A stretch of DNA of 64,000 bases from Sphingobium sp. D43FB. GTDB lineage: Bacteria > Pseudomonadota > Alphaproteobacteria > Sphingomonadales > Sphingomonadaceae. The notes under the pieces are model-generated. The model saw nothing but the letters and a program-made list of their open reading frames with translations, searched no databases and had not been told where the DNA came from. Position numbers and translations under genes: made by a program. The DNA lies in assembly GCF_002312805.1 (NCBI RefSeq), contig NZ_NMUA01000001.1, positions 186,001 through 250,000 of the forward strand, in the 5' to 3' direction. Below, piece after piece: positions 42,518 through 50,903 of this stretch (positions are counted from its first letter, which is position 1; the number at the start of each line of letters is the position of its first letter).

Positions 42518-44153
42518 AGTCACAATTTCTGCCATATAGAAATGTCACACGTTGAGGAAAGCAGGGGCTGCGTGGAGCCCTCGGGATAGCGCAGCGCAGA
42601 CCCTGCTGATGCGCTGATCTTGGGGTAGTGGCCATGGACCCGCTGCCCTGCAGTGGGCCCGGTCATGTCCTCTGCACGAACCTGAGCGTGCCGCGTTCGT
42701 GCAACGCCTCATCACTGAGCCTGGGACCGCGCTTGAGCTTCGAGCCGCCCAGTTTGCGGCGATCGATCTTCGCGGGTGGTTCCGGCTCGGGGAACAGATG
42801 CATGGGTTGGTCACGGCGGGCAGGGGGGTCATTGTTGCGTTTGCGATGATGCGGCATGATCGCCTGCATCTGCCGGGCCAGCAGCAACGCTGCGTCCAGA
42901 TGCTTGTTCTCGACAATGGCAGGCTGGTTCACCTGCCGCATCTTGTCGAACTGACGATAGGGCAGGACATGGCCCTCATGCTCGATCTCCAGTCGACCGT
43001 CGGGATATTCGCAGACCGTCACCCGCTTGCGCGCCAGCTTTTCGCTGACATCGTTCGGCTCCAGGATGAACATCGCCTTGTTGTAGTGCAGCGTCAGCGC
43101 TGCCGTCACCGTTCGCTGCTCCCGCCAGACCATGATCGAGCGCAGATCGTCATGCGGTGCAAGCGGGCGGTGCAGATCGCGGACATCGAAGGCAGGGCGG
43201 GCAAACCGCTCGTTGTGCCTGGCCATATAACTGTCGAGGAAAGCGTTTGCGTCCGCGATCGACGAGATACCCTCCAGTCGCATCGCTTTCACCAGGCGAT
43301 CCTGCAAGGTGGCGTTGGCCCGCTCGACGCGGCCCTTGGCCTGTGGCGAGTTGGCGCAGATGATCTCGATGTTCAGGGCATCCAGCGCACGGCCAAAATG
43401 CGTCATCCCGTCGCCACGCGCGGCGCTGGCCCGCGCGTTCCGGAAAACACTGTGCTTGTCGGAATAAAAGGCCACCGGCTTGCCGTGCCGTTCGATATAC
43501 GCGCGGGTCGCCTCCATGTAAGCGAAGGTGCTCTCGCTCTCGACCATCCTGAGGTGCATCAGTTCGCTGGTCGCGTCGTCGATATAGACCAGCAATGTGC
43601 ATTGCGGGCCGCGGTCTTCGAACCACCAATGTTTTGAGCCGTCGATCTGGATCAGTTCGCCCCGACAATCCCGGCGGTAGCGCGGCTGATATGGGCGAGG
43701 ACGGCGAGCCTGACGATCCTTCCAAATCCCGGCCTCGATCATCATCTGCCGCAGCTTCTCACGCGAAATCCGGAGATCATGCCGTTCGGCCAAATACTCC
43801 GCAGCCAATGTAGGCCCAAAATCATGATAATGGGTCCGAACCAGTGCGACAATCTGATCTCTGATGGCATCATCCAAGCGCCGGTTACTTGGTCGACCAC
43901 GGCGGCGCGACAAAAGCCCGGATGATCCATCGTCAAGGTAACGCGTCAGCAGTCGATGGGCGTGGCGGCGGCTGACGCTCATCAGCCTTGCGGCCTGGGT
44001 GACGGTCATGCGACCTGAAACCACATGCATCAGCGTCTCGACCCGCGAAAGCTCCTCGGTACTCATACGCAACACCGCCATGCTCAATACCTCCGAACAG
44101 CCGGAGGGCACGGTAGCCCAAGTGAGACATCTCTACTTTGCGCAACTGTGACA
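42518..44153 (-). mobile_element. Insertion sequence, ISNCY/IS1202-like, apparently complete
   Basis: About 1.64 kb with one intact transposase gene. Both ends carry the same motif in inverted orientation: GTCACA, then about 13 bp later TAGA(A/G)ATGTC(A/T)CAC. The left copy starts at 42518-42519 and the right copy (minus strand) at 44152-44153. Outside the left end another related unit, TAGAGAAGTCACA (42512-42524), overlaps the boundary, so the exact left end may shift slightly. I could not find a clear target-site duplication. Family assignment rests on the transposase architecture and should be checked against ISfinder. Confidence 0.8.
42663..44081 (-). CDS. DDE transposase, ISNCY/IS1202-like
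   Basis: A 472-residue integrase-fold transposase. The N-terminal helix-turn-helix reads MTVTQAARLMSVSRRHAHRLLTRYL, and a second DNA-binding region has ISREKLRQMMIEAGIW. The catalytic triad is visible: Asp in LIQIDGSKHWWFEDRG, Asp in AFYSDKHSVFRN, and Glu in NSPQAKGRVERANATLQDRLV. A basic C-terminal region follows. The ATG at 44081 has GGAGG eight bases upstream, better than the in-frame ATG at 44111. No frameshift or stop is present, so the element may be active. Confidence 0.92.
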   Translation of the reverse strand: MAVLRMSTEELSRVETLMHVVSGRMTVTQAARLMSVSRRHAHRLLTRYLDDGSSGLLSRRRGRPSNRRLDDAIRDQIVALVRTHYHDFGPTLAAEYLAERHDLRISREKLRQMMIEAGIWKDRQARRPRPYQPRYRRDCRGELIQIDGSKHWWFEDRGPQCTLLVYIDDATSELMHLRMVESESTFAYMEATRAYIERHGKPVAFYSDKHSVFRNARASAARGDGMTHFGRALDALNIEIICANSPQAKGRVERANATLQDRLVKAMRLEGISSIADANAFLDSYMARHNERFARPAFDVRDLHRPLAPHDDLRSIMVWREQRTVTAALTLHYNKAMFILEPNDVSEKLARKRVTVCEYPDGRLEIEHEGHVLPYRQFDKMRQVNQPAIVENKHLDAALLLARQMQAIMPHHRKRNNDPPARRDQPMHLFPEPEPPAKIDRRKLGGSKLKRGPRLSDEALHERGTLRFVQRT

Positions 44154-44222
44154 TTTGAACGTTGCTGCTACAATCATAAAGTCTGATAATAAGGATTATG
44201 TTAAATATGGTGCGACGTTGTC

Positions 44223-45518
44223 TCAGTCTTCCTGGATCTGGCTATGCGCCTGGGTGTCGCGCATCCGTACATAGACCACGAGCGAAATGGCGATCATCAC
44301 CGTGACATAGATGTAGAAAGCTTGCTCCATGCCCGCCTGTTTGAACCACAAGGCGACGAACTCCGCCGTCCCGCCGAACAGCGTATTGGCCAAGGCATAA
44401 GGCAATGCCACGCCCAGCGCCCTGATGTGCGCCGGGAACAGTTCGGCCTTCACCACGGCGTTGATCGACGTATAGCCGGTGACGATGATCAGCCCCGCCA
44501 TCACCAGCAGACCGGCGATCAGCGGGTCTTTGGTCACGGCCAGAGTCGCGAAGATCGGATAGGTGCACAGGACTCCCATGACGCCGAAGCCGATCATCAG
44601 CGGCTTGCGCCCGATCCGGTCGGACAGAGCGCCCGCGACCGGCTGGAGCAGCATGAAGGCGAACAGGGTCACGGCGTTGATCTGCGAGGCCGTTTCCCGG
44701 CTAAGGCCACTGGTGTTGACCAGGAATTTCTGCATGTAGATTGAATAAGCGTAAAAGGCGATCGTGCCGCCAGCGGTCAGCAGCATCACCGTCAGCGTTT
44801 CGCGCGGATGATTGGTGATGAGTTCGACGAAGCCGGATTTGGGCGCACCTGCCGCTTTCGCCACGGCAAAGCTCTGCGTCTCGGCAAGGCCACGCCGCAG
44901 CCAGAAGACGATCACTGCCAGTCCGCCGCCGATAAAAAAGGGTATGCGCCAGCCCCAGGCGTCCAACTGCGCCTCGGTCAGCGTCGCCTGCAACAGCAGC
45001 AACACGCAGATGGCGACCAACTGTCCGGCGATCAGCGTGACATATTGGAAACTGGAAAAGAAGCCGCGCCGGTTCTTGCCCGCCATCTCCGATAAATAGG
45101 TCGCGCTCGCGCCATATTCGCCGCCGATCGACAGGCCCTGCATCAGGCGCGCTAATACGAGCAGCAGCGGCGCGGCGACGCCGATCGTCTCATAGCCCGG
45201 CGTCACCGCGATCAGCAGCGACCCGGCGCACATCAGCGCGACCGACAGCGTGAGGCCGCTCTTTCGGCCATGCCGGTCGGCATAGACGCCCATCAGCCAT
45301 GCGCCGATCGGCCGCATCAGGAAACCGACGGCGAATATCCCGGCGGCGCTCAGCAATTGGGCGGTGCGATCCTGGCTGGGGAAGAAATGCGGCGCGAAAT
45401 AGAGGGTGAAGGCGGCATAGGCATACCAGTCATACCATTCGACCAGATTGCCGGTGGAGCCGCCGATAATGGCCTTGAGCCGCTGGCGCTGGGTGGGTGG
45501 TGCAAGCGATGGCGTCAC
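44223..45518 (-). CDS. MFS transporter, metabolite:H+ symporter (KgtP-like) family
   Basis: A 431-residue major-facilitator permease with about 12 membrane helices. It has GNLVEWYDWYAYAAF in helix 1, GAWLMGVYADRHGRKSGL (the family loop motif GxxxDRxGRR), LARLMQGLSIGGEYGASATYLSE, and GALSDRIGRKPLM in the second half. These match the MHS subfamily of alpha-ketoglutarate, citrate and proline/betaine symporters; the substrate is unknown. The GTG start at 45518 overlaps the stop of the retropepsin-like gene (GTGA). It is the last gene of the long minus-strand run, and the IS element lies 69 bp beyond its stop. Confidence 0.9.
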   Translation of the reverse strand: MTPSLAPPTQRQRLKAIIGGSTGNLVEWYDWYAYAAFTLYFAPHFFPSQDRTAQLLSAAGIFAVGFLMRPIGAWLMGVYADRHGRKSGLTLSVALMCAGSLLIAVTPGYETIGVAAPLLLVLARLMQGLSIGGEYGASATYLSEMAGKNRRGFFSSFQYVTLIAGQLVAICVLLLLQATLTEAQLDAWGWRIPFFIGGGLAVIVFWLRRGLAETQSFAVAKAAGAPKSGFVELITNHPRETLTVMLLTAGGTIAFYAYSIYMQKFLVNTSGLSRETASQINAVTLFAFMLLQPVAGALSDRIGRKPLMIGFGVMGVLCTYPIFATLAVTKDPLIAGLLVMAGLIIVTGYTSINAVVKAELFPAHIRALGVALPYALANTLFGGTAEFVALWFKQAGMEQAFYIYVTVMIAISLVVYVRMRDTQAHSQIQED

Positions 45519-46135
45519 GGCGTCAACACCATCTCGCCATTCTGCACACCCCAGCTTTTGAGGCGGGAGAGCATGTTCATGCCGATGACATTGATCTCTC
45601 CGAACGCGGGCGAGACGACAACGGGCAGGTCGCTGGCCGTCACCGGGCCGATGGCCAGCGTGGCGATGCTCGATCGGCGCGCTGCGACCTTGCCGTTTGC
45701 GGTGGTCATGACGACACCGGGCTCGCCGATGTCGTAATTGAGGCCTGCCGCACGGGCGGTCGGTTCCGACAGCGCGGTGACGGTCGCGCCGCTGTCGATC
45801 AGGAAACGGGCGGGCGTGCCGTTGATGCTGGCTTCGACCCAATAATGGCCATCACGGGCCACGGGAATACGGATGGCCTGTCCCTCGGCGCGGACGGGAG
45901 GTAGCGTGGGCGGTGCATCGCTGACCGGCCCGCCCTCCTCCGCCCAGCGGCCGGTGAGATAGCCCTGCTGCTGCGCCAGGGTGAACAGCCCGAACAGCCC
46001 CGCGAAGATCGCGACCCATAGCAAAGCCAGGCGCAACAAAGATCCCCAGGCCAGCCTTCGCCCGATCAGCGCTGATCCGACCAGCACGAGCGCCAGCACA
46101 TACCAGAGGGTTGATGCTGCCTGATCGCCGTCCAT
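45515..46135 (-). CDS. Membrane-anchored retropepsin-like (clan AA) aspartic protease
   Basis: A 206-residue protein. Two membrane helices lie near residues 8-25 and 33-55. The periplasmic or cytoplasmic domain has the retroviral-protease-like motif FLIDSGATVTALSEPTARAAGL with Asp-Ser-Gly, and the second half INVIGMNMLSRLKSWGV typical of the TIGR02281-type family. This family is common in alphaproteobacteria; substrates are generally unknown. The ATG at 46135 shares a base with the upstream stop. A TTG one codon earlier is also possible. Confidence 0.88.
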   Translation of the reverse strand: MDGDQAASTLWYVLALVLVGSALIGRRLAWGSLLRLALLWVAIFAGLFGLFTLAQQQGYLTGRWAEEGGPVSDAPPTLPPVRAEGQAIRIPVARDGHYWVEASINGTPARFLIDSGATVTALSEPTARAAGLNYDIGEPGVVMTTANGKVAARRSSIATLAIGPVTASDLPVVVSPAFGEINVIGMNMLSRLKSWGVQNGEMVLTP

Positions 46136-46926
46136 CAATCCCCCTGCTCTGCCGTCGCCAGTTCCACGGTCATGCCGTCATAGCCGGGTTCGACGCCTGT
46201 GGGGAGTGTCCGCCGCAGCGTCGCATAATCCATACTCTGGTCCATATGCGTCAATATGGCCTGGCCGGGCTTGGTTTGTGCGATGCCGTCCAAAGTAAGG
46301 GCAAGGTGCGGATGGGTCGGGTGCGGCTTTTCGCGCAGGGCATCGACCACCCAGACATCGAGCCGGTCATAGAGCGCTAGCATGGCGGGCGTCAGGTCAT
46401 GGAAATCGGTGGCATAGCCGATCGAACGGCCGCCATGGGTGAAACGAAAGCCGGTGGACCAGATGTCGCCATGGGGCTGATCGACGCAGGCAATGTCGAT
46501 GTCACCGATCCGCAGGCTGTCGGGCAGGATATGCGGCGTGATGGTCGGATGATAGCCGTTGCGCCCTTCAAAGGCGTAGGCGAAGCGCTGCGCCAACAGG
46601 CGAAGCGTCTGTTCGCGCGCATAGCCGGGCACGGGCGAACGGCGATGGTGGAAGAGTTGGCGGACATCGTCGATGCCATGACTGTGATCGGCATGATCGT
46701 GCGTCCACAGGATGGCGTCGATCTGGACCACGTCGGCGGCGAGCAATTGCGCGCGCATGTCGGGCGAGGTGTCGATCAGGATACGGGTTGTCGGGCTTTC
46801 GACCAGGATGGACACGCGGCTGCGGCGGTTTTTCGGCTCGGTCGGGTCGCAAGTGCCCCAATCATTGCCAATGCGCGGCACACCTGACGAGGTGCCACTG
46901 CCCAGGACGGTCAGTTTGAAGCTCAT
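46135..46926 (-). CDS. Metallo-beta-lactamase-fold hydrolase, PhnP-like
   Basis: A 263-residue MBL-fold protein beginning MSFKLTVLGSGTSSGVPRIG. The metal site is THDHADHSHGIDD, with further His/Asp ligands in YATDFHDL and ILTHMDQ. CDPTEPKNRRSRVSILVES is characteristic of PhnP-like cyclic phosphodiesterases. PhnP acts on cyclic ribose phosphates in phosphonate use, but no C-P lyase genes are here, and the tatD neighbourhood suggests a general nuclease or phosphodiesterase role. It overlaps tatD by 4 bp. Confidence 0.9.
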   Translation of the reverse strand: MSFKLTVLGSGTSSGVPRIGNDWGTCDPTEPKNRRSRVSILVESPTTRILIDTSPDMRAQLLAADVVQIDAILWTHDHADHSHGIDDVRQLFHHRRSPVPGYAREQTLRLLAQRFAYAFEGRNGYHPTITPHILPDSLRIGDIDIACVDQPHGDIWSTGFRFTHGGRSIGYATDFHDLTPAMLALYDRLDVWVVDALREKPHPTHPHLALTLDGIAQTKPGQAILTHMDQSMDYATLRRTLPTGVEPGYDGMTVELATAEQGD

Positions 46927-47696
46927 GCCACCTTCTTGAACAAGGTGCGGAAATTGGCGGAGGTGGCGGCGGCCAATTGCTCGATGCTTTCGCCGCGCAG
47001 GGTCGCGAGGAAGCGCGCGGTGTCCGCCACGAAGGCCGGTTCGCACGGGCGACCACGATGGGGCACCGGGGCGAGGAAGGGCGAGTCGGTTTCCACCAGC
47101 AGCCGATCGAGCGGTAGACGCGCCGCCGTTTCCTGCAGATCCTTCGCGCTCTTGAAGGTCACGATGCCCGAAATGCTGATGTAGAAGCCCAATTCCATCG
47201 CCGCATCGGCAAAGGCGCCGCTGGCGGTGAAACAGTGGATGACGCCAGGATAGGCCCCCTTCCCCATTTCGTCGCGCATGATCGCCAGCGTATCCTCCTC
47301 CGCATCGCGGGTATGGACGATCAGCGGCAGGCCGGTGTCGCGCGACGCGGCGATATGCGCGCGAAAACTCTTCTGCTGCCGGTCACGGTCGCTATGGTCG
47401 TAATAATAATCGAGGCCGGTTTCGCCGATGCCGACGACGCGCGGATGCGCGGCGCGCTCGACCAGCTTGGCGGTATCGACATGCGGATGCTCGTCGGCTT
47501 CATGCGGGTGGATGCCGACCGTCGCCCAGACGTCGGGCGCGCGGATCGCGGTGTCGAGAACGGCGTCCCACTCGCTTTCGCGGGTGGCGATATTGAGCAT
47601 CAGGTCGATGCCGGCCGCGCGGGCGCGTTCCAGCACATTCTCCTGATCCTCGATCAAGCCCTTGTAATTCAAGTGACAATGGCTGTCGATCAGCAT
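46923..47696 (-). CDS. tatD: TatD-family metal-dependent deoxyribonuclease
   Basis: A 257-residue TIM-barrel hydrolase. It begins MLIDSHCHLNYKG with the His-x-His metal pair. It has VGIHPHEADEH, VGIGETGLDYYYDHSDRDRQQKSFRAHI, LPLIVHTRDAEEDTL, GVIHCFTASG and the C-terminal LLVETDSPFLAPVPHRGR. This is the YcfH/TatD pattern of 3'-5' DNA exonucleases. It lies between metG and the MBL gene, the usual metG-tatD-MBL order of alphaproteobacteria. Five bases separate it from metG. Confidence 0.95.
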   Translation of the reverse strand: MLIDSHCHLNYKGLIEDQENVLERARAAGIDLMLNIATRESEWDAVLDTAIRAPDVWATVGIHPHEADEHPHVDTAKLVERAAHPRVVGIGETGLDYYYDHSDRDRQQKSFRAHIAASRDTGLPLIVHTRDAEEDTLAIMRDEMGKGAYPGVIHCFTASGAFADAAMELGFYISISGIVTFKSAKDLQETAARLPLDRLLVETDSPFLAPVPHRGRPCEPAFVADTARFLATLRGESIEQLAAATSANFRTLFKKVA

Positions 47697-47701
47697 GGCG
47701 A

Positions 47702-49264
47702 TCAGGCGTCCGCTTCGGTCAGTTCGAGACGGGGGAAGAGCGGTTTAGGGGCGGCAAGGGTGAAGCCGCTCGCGCGAAGGGCGGCATACCAGTCGCTGCC
47801 GATGATCGCGTAACCGCGCTGTTCGGCCGACAAGCCCATCTGGTCCAGCAGGTTCGTAGCGCTGCTGGGGATGATGGGCTGGACCATGATGGCAAGGCTG
47901 GCGATGGCGTCGTACAAGGTCGCCAGTACGGCCTCCATCCGGGCGGGGTCGGTCTTGCGCAGCGCCCAGGGTGCCTGCGCGTCGATATAGGCGTTGCAGG
48001 CGAATACGGCGCGCATCCAGGCTTCGATCGCGACCGATGGCGCGAGGTCGGCCATGGCGGTCTGGAATGTCGCGGCGGCTTCGGCGATGGTCGCGAGCAG
48101 GTCGCTATCCACATCTTGCGGCGCGGGCTGGGGCAAGCGGCCTTCGAGATTCTTCGCGATGAAGCTCAGCGTTCGCTGCGCCAAATTGCCGAAGCTGTTG
48201 GCCAGGTCGCTATTGGCGCGGGCGACGATCGCTTCGGCGCTGTAGCTGCCATCATTGCCGAACGTCACTTCGGACAACAGGAAATAGCGCAACTGATCGA
48301 CGCCGAAACGCTCCGCCAGCGCGATCGGATCGGCAACATTGCCAACCGACTTGGACATTTTCTCGCCGCGGTTGAGCAGGAAGCCGTGGCCGAATATCTG
48401 GCTGGGCAAGGGCAGCTTCGCACTCATCAAGAAGGCTGGCCAGTAAACGGTATGGAAACGCACAATATCCTTGCCGATGATGTGGGTGATATCACCCCCC
48501 TCGGCCCAATAGCGCGCCATTCGCGCCGCATCGTCGGGATAGCCGCAACCAGTCAGATAGTTGGTGAGCGCATCGACCCAGACATACATGACATGGCCAT
48601 CGCTGCCCGGCACCTTCACGCCCCAATCGAAGCTGGTGCGCGAGATGCTGAGGTCGCTCAGGCCGCCTTCGACGAAGCGCAGAATTTCGTTGCGGCGGCT
48701 GTCGGGCTGGATGAAACCGGGCTGGCTTTCATAGAGGGCCAGCAGCCGATCCTGATAGGCGGACAGGCGGAAGAACCAGCTCTCCTCGACCGTCCATTCG
48801 ACCGGCGTGCCCTGGGGCGAGAGTTTGATACCCCCTTCCCCTTCGACGATTTCCTTCTCGTCATAAAAGGCTTCGTCGCGGACCGAATACCAGCCCTCAT
48901 AGCGGCCAAGATAGAGGTCGCCATTGGCCTCCATCGCCTGCCAGATCGCCTGGCTGGCGCGGTGATGATCGGGTTCGCTGGTGCGGATGAAGCGATCATG
49001 ACTGATGTTAAGAACCGAGGCCATGTGCTGGAAATGCGCGGCCATTTCATCGGCAAGCGCGCGCGGCTCGATACCGCGGGTGCGCGCCGCCTGGTCCATT
49101 TTCAGGCCATGTTCGTCGGTGCCGGTCTGGAAAAACACATCGCGGCCCATCATCCGCTGGAAACGGGCGATCGCGTCGGTGGCGATCACCTCATAGGCGT
49201 GGCCGATATGCGGACGGCCATTGGGATAGCTGATGGCGGTGGTGATGGTATAGGGTTTGGACAT
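47702..49264 (-). CDS. metG: Methionyl-tRNA synthetase MetG
   Basis: A 520-residue class I synthetase. The HIGH motif is PNGRPHIGHAYE at residues 14-25, and KMSKS is in LNRGEKMSKSVGN. QTGTDEHGLKMDQAA and YVWVDALTNYLTGCGYPDD are also typical. The zinc-binding cysteine cluster of the E. coli enzyme is not seen, and there is no C-terminal Trbp111-like domain, giving the short form common in alphaproteobacteria. I start at MSKPYTITTAISY; a longer frame is Gly/Arg-rich. It sits between holB and tatD. Confidence 0.96.
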   Translation of the reverse strand: MSKPYTITTAISYPNGRPHIGHAYEVIATDAIARFQRMMGRDVFFQTGTDEHGLKMDQAARTRGIEPRALADEMAAHFQHMASVLNISHDRFIRTSEPDHHRASQAIWQAMEANGDLYLGRYEGWYSVRDEAFYDEKEIVEGEGGIKLSPQGTPVEWTVEESWFFRLSAYQDRLLALYESQPGFIQPDSRRNEILRFVEGGLSDLSISRTSFDWGVKVPGSDGHVMYVWVDALTNYLTGCGYPDDAARMARYWAEGGDITHIIGKDIVRFHTVYWPAFLMSAKLPLPSQIFGHGFLLNRGEKMSKSVGNVADPIALAERFGVDQLRYFLLSEVTFGNDGSYSAEAIVARANSDLANSFGNLAQRTLSFIAKNLEGRLPQPAPQDVDSDLLATIAEAAATFQTAMADLAPSVAIEAWMRAVFACNAYIDAQAPWALRKTDPARMEAVLATLYDAIASLAIMVQPIIPSSATNLLDQMGLSAEQRGYAIIGSDWYAALRASGFTLAAPKPLFPRLELTEADA

Positions 49265-49308
49265 GGCGCCTTCCCTAGCGGCTGTTCGCCTGCGCGCAAA
49301 GTCGCTTT

Positions 49309-50280
49309 TCAGGCGGCGCGCGGTGCCAGCGCCGCGACATGGCCCGCCAGTTCGAACACGACCGCCGCCGGATCGAGCGACAGGATGATCGCCCCGCCCG
49401 CCAGCCGCCGCGCTTCCTCCCAATGGTCGAGCGCCACGCCAAGGGCGGGACCATTGCGATGCCGTGCCGCTTCGGCGAGGAAAGCGGGCGCGCGTTCCAA
49501 GAAGGCCTCATAGCGGGGACGGGCTGGCTTGGTCGCCAGTGTCTTGGCGAGCAGGAGCCGCTCCCGGTTGCCGGGATCGCCATCGGTCGCGATCAACGTC
49601 AAAGCGGCTTCGATTTCCGCCAGATTAAGCCCGGCATAGCGCAATGCCTTGCCCGGCGATCCTTCCCCTGCCCGCACCAGCGCGTCCATTTCCGCAGGCG
49701 ACAATTCCCCCTCTCCCGCGCGCAATACCGATCGCATCGCCGTATCGTCCAGCGGATCGAAGCGCAGCGTGCGGCAGCGCGAGCGGATGGTCGGCAACAG
49801 GCGGCCCGGTGCATGGCTGACCAGCAGGAACAGCATGTCGGCGGGCGGCTCCTCTAGCGTCTTGAGCAGCGCGTTGGCAGCGCCGCGTTCCAGATCGTCG
49901 GCGCTGTCGATCACCACGATGCGGCGCGTCGACAAGGACGGGGCCGATTGAAGCAGCCGCCCCAGTCCGCGCACCTGATCGACGCTGATATTGCGCGCGG
50001 TGACGCCATCCTTTTCGAGCGGCGCAAGTTCGGCATAGTCGGGATGGGCACCGGCGTCGATCAGATGGCGAACCCGATGGTCGTCGGGCACGGCGAGCCC
50101 CTCCCCCTCGACCTTCGGCCCGGCGGCGTCGGCAAGCAGGCGCAGGGCGAGCGCGCGCGCGAAGCTGCCCTTGCCGATGCCGCGTGGGCCGCTCAATATC
50201 CAGCCATGATGCATCCGCCCGCTGGCCGCCGCGCCGATCAGCAAACGGGCCTGCGCGTCATGGCCAATCAGTGACGTCAT
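49309..50280 (-). CDS. holB: DNA polymerase III delta-prime subunit HolB
   Basis: A 323-residue clamp-loader subunit. It has the AAA+ fold with GPRGIGKGSFARALALRLL at the P-loop, VDQVRGLGRLLQ, RIVVIDSADDLERGAANALLKTLEEPP and SRCRTLRFDPL. The four-cysteine zinc module of E. coli delta-prime is absent; only one Cys of that region remains (SRCRTL). The start MTSLIGHDAQARLLIGAAASGRM at 50280 overlaps the tmk stop. The frame continues upstream inside tmk but is not family-like there. The metG start follows 44 bp downstream. Confidence 0.93.
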   Translation of the reverse strand: MTSLIGHDAQARLLIGAAASGRMHHGWILSGPRGIGKGSFARALALRLLADAAGPKVEGEGLAVPDDHRVRHLIDAGAHPDYAELAPLEKDGVTARNISVDQVRGLGRLLQSAPSLSTRRIVVIDSADDLERGAANALLKTLEEPPADMLFLLVSHAPGRLLPTIRSRCRTLRFDPLDDTAMRSVLRAGEGELSPAEMDALVRAGEGSPGKALRYAGLNLAEIEAALTLIATDGDPGNRERLLLAKTLATKPARPRYEAFLERAPAFLAEAARHRNGPALGVALDHWEEARRLAGGAIILSLDPAAVVFELAGHVAALAPRAA

Positions 50281-50903
50281 GGCAGCAGGTCGGCCAGCGC
50301 TTCGAGCAAGCGGGCGGTGACGGCATCCGCTGCGCCCGATGCATCGACAGGCCGGAAACGGCCCGGTTCTTCGACGGCGAAGCGGGTGAAGGCGTCCGCG
50401 ACGGCGCGATGGAAGGTGCGATCCCGCCCGCCGATCCGGTCGGACATGTCGCCATCGCGGGCGCGCGCGCGGGTTTCGGCTTCCGCTTGCGGCAGGGTCA
50501 GGAACAAGGTCCGATCGGGCAGAAACCCGGCGCTGCCGATCCGATGTAGCGCCACTATGTCGGCGTCGGTCAGGTCGCCCTGCCCCTGATAGGCGCGGCT
50601 CGAATCGAGATAGCGGTCGGACAGCACCCACCCGCCCCGCGCCAAGGCGGGACGGATCGTCTTTTCGCCATGGTCGGCGCGCGCGGCGGCAAAAAGCAAG
50701 GCTTCGGCGCGCGGGCTCCAGCGATCAGCGCCGCCCGTCAGCAGTAGCGCGCGGATCGCTTCCGCGCCTTCGCTACCGCCCGGCTCCCGGGTTTCGACAA
50801 CCTCCAGCCCGCGCGCGCGCAGGGCAGCCGCGAGCGCGCGAAGCTGGGTCGATTTCCCCGCGCCCTCTCCGCCTTCCAGCGTGATGAAGCGGCCCGGACT
50901 CAC
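50277..50903 (-). CDS. tmk: Thymidylate kinase Tmk
   Basis: A 208-residue dTMP kinase. The P-loop is LEGGEGAGKSTQ, followed by VETREPGGSEGAEAIR (DR/E motif) and SDRYLDSSRAYQGQG. The LID region contains the Arg-rich AETRARARDGDMSDRIGGRD. The GTG start at 50903 overlaps the dacC stop. The order dacC-tmk-holB-metG-tatD links DNA precursor supply and replication genes in one likely transcript. Confidence 0.96.
   Translation of the reverse strand: MSPGRFITLEGGEGAGKSTQLRALAAALRARGLEVVETREPGGSEGAEAIRALLLTGGADRWSPRAEALLFAAARADHGEKTIRPALARGGWVLSDRYLDSSRAYQGQGDLTDADIVALHRIGSAGFLPDRTLFLTLPQAEAETRARARDGDMSDRIGGRDRTFHRAVADAFTRFAVEEPGRFRPVDASGAADAVTARLLEALADLLP

Noticed and set aside
42490..44180. Target-site duplication flanking the insertion sequence
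   Set aside because: Flanks show only loose similarity (for example GTTCCTGCC against GTTGCTGCT). No exact direct repeat could be defended.
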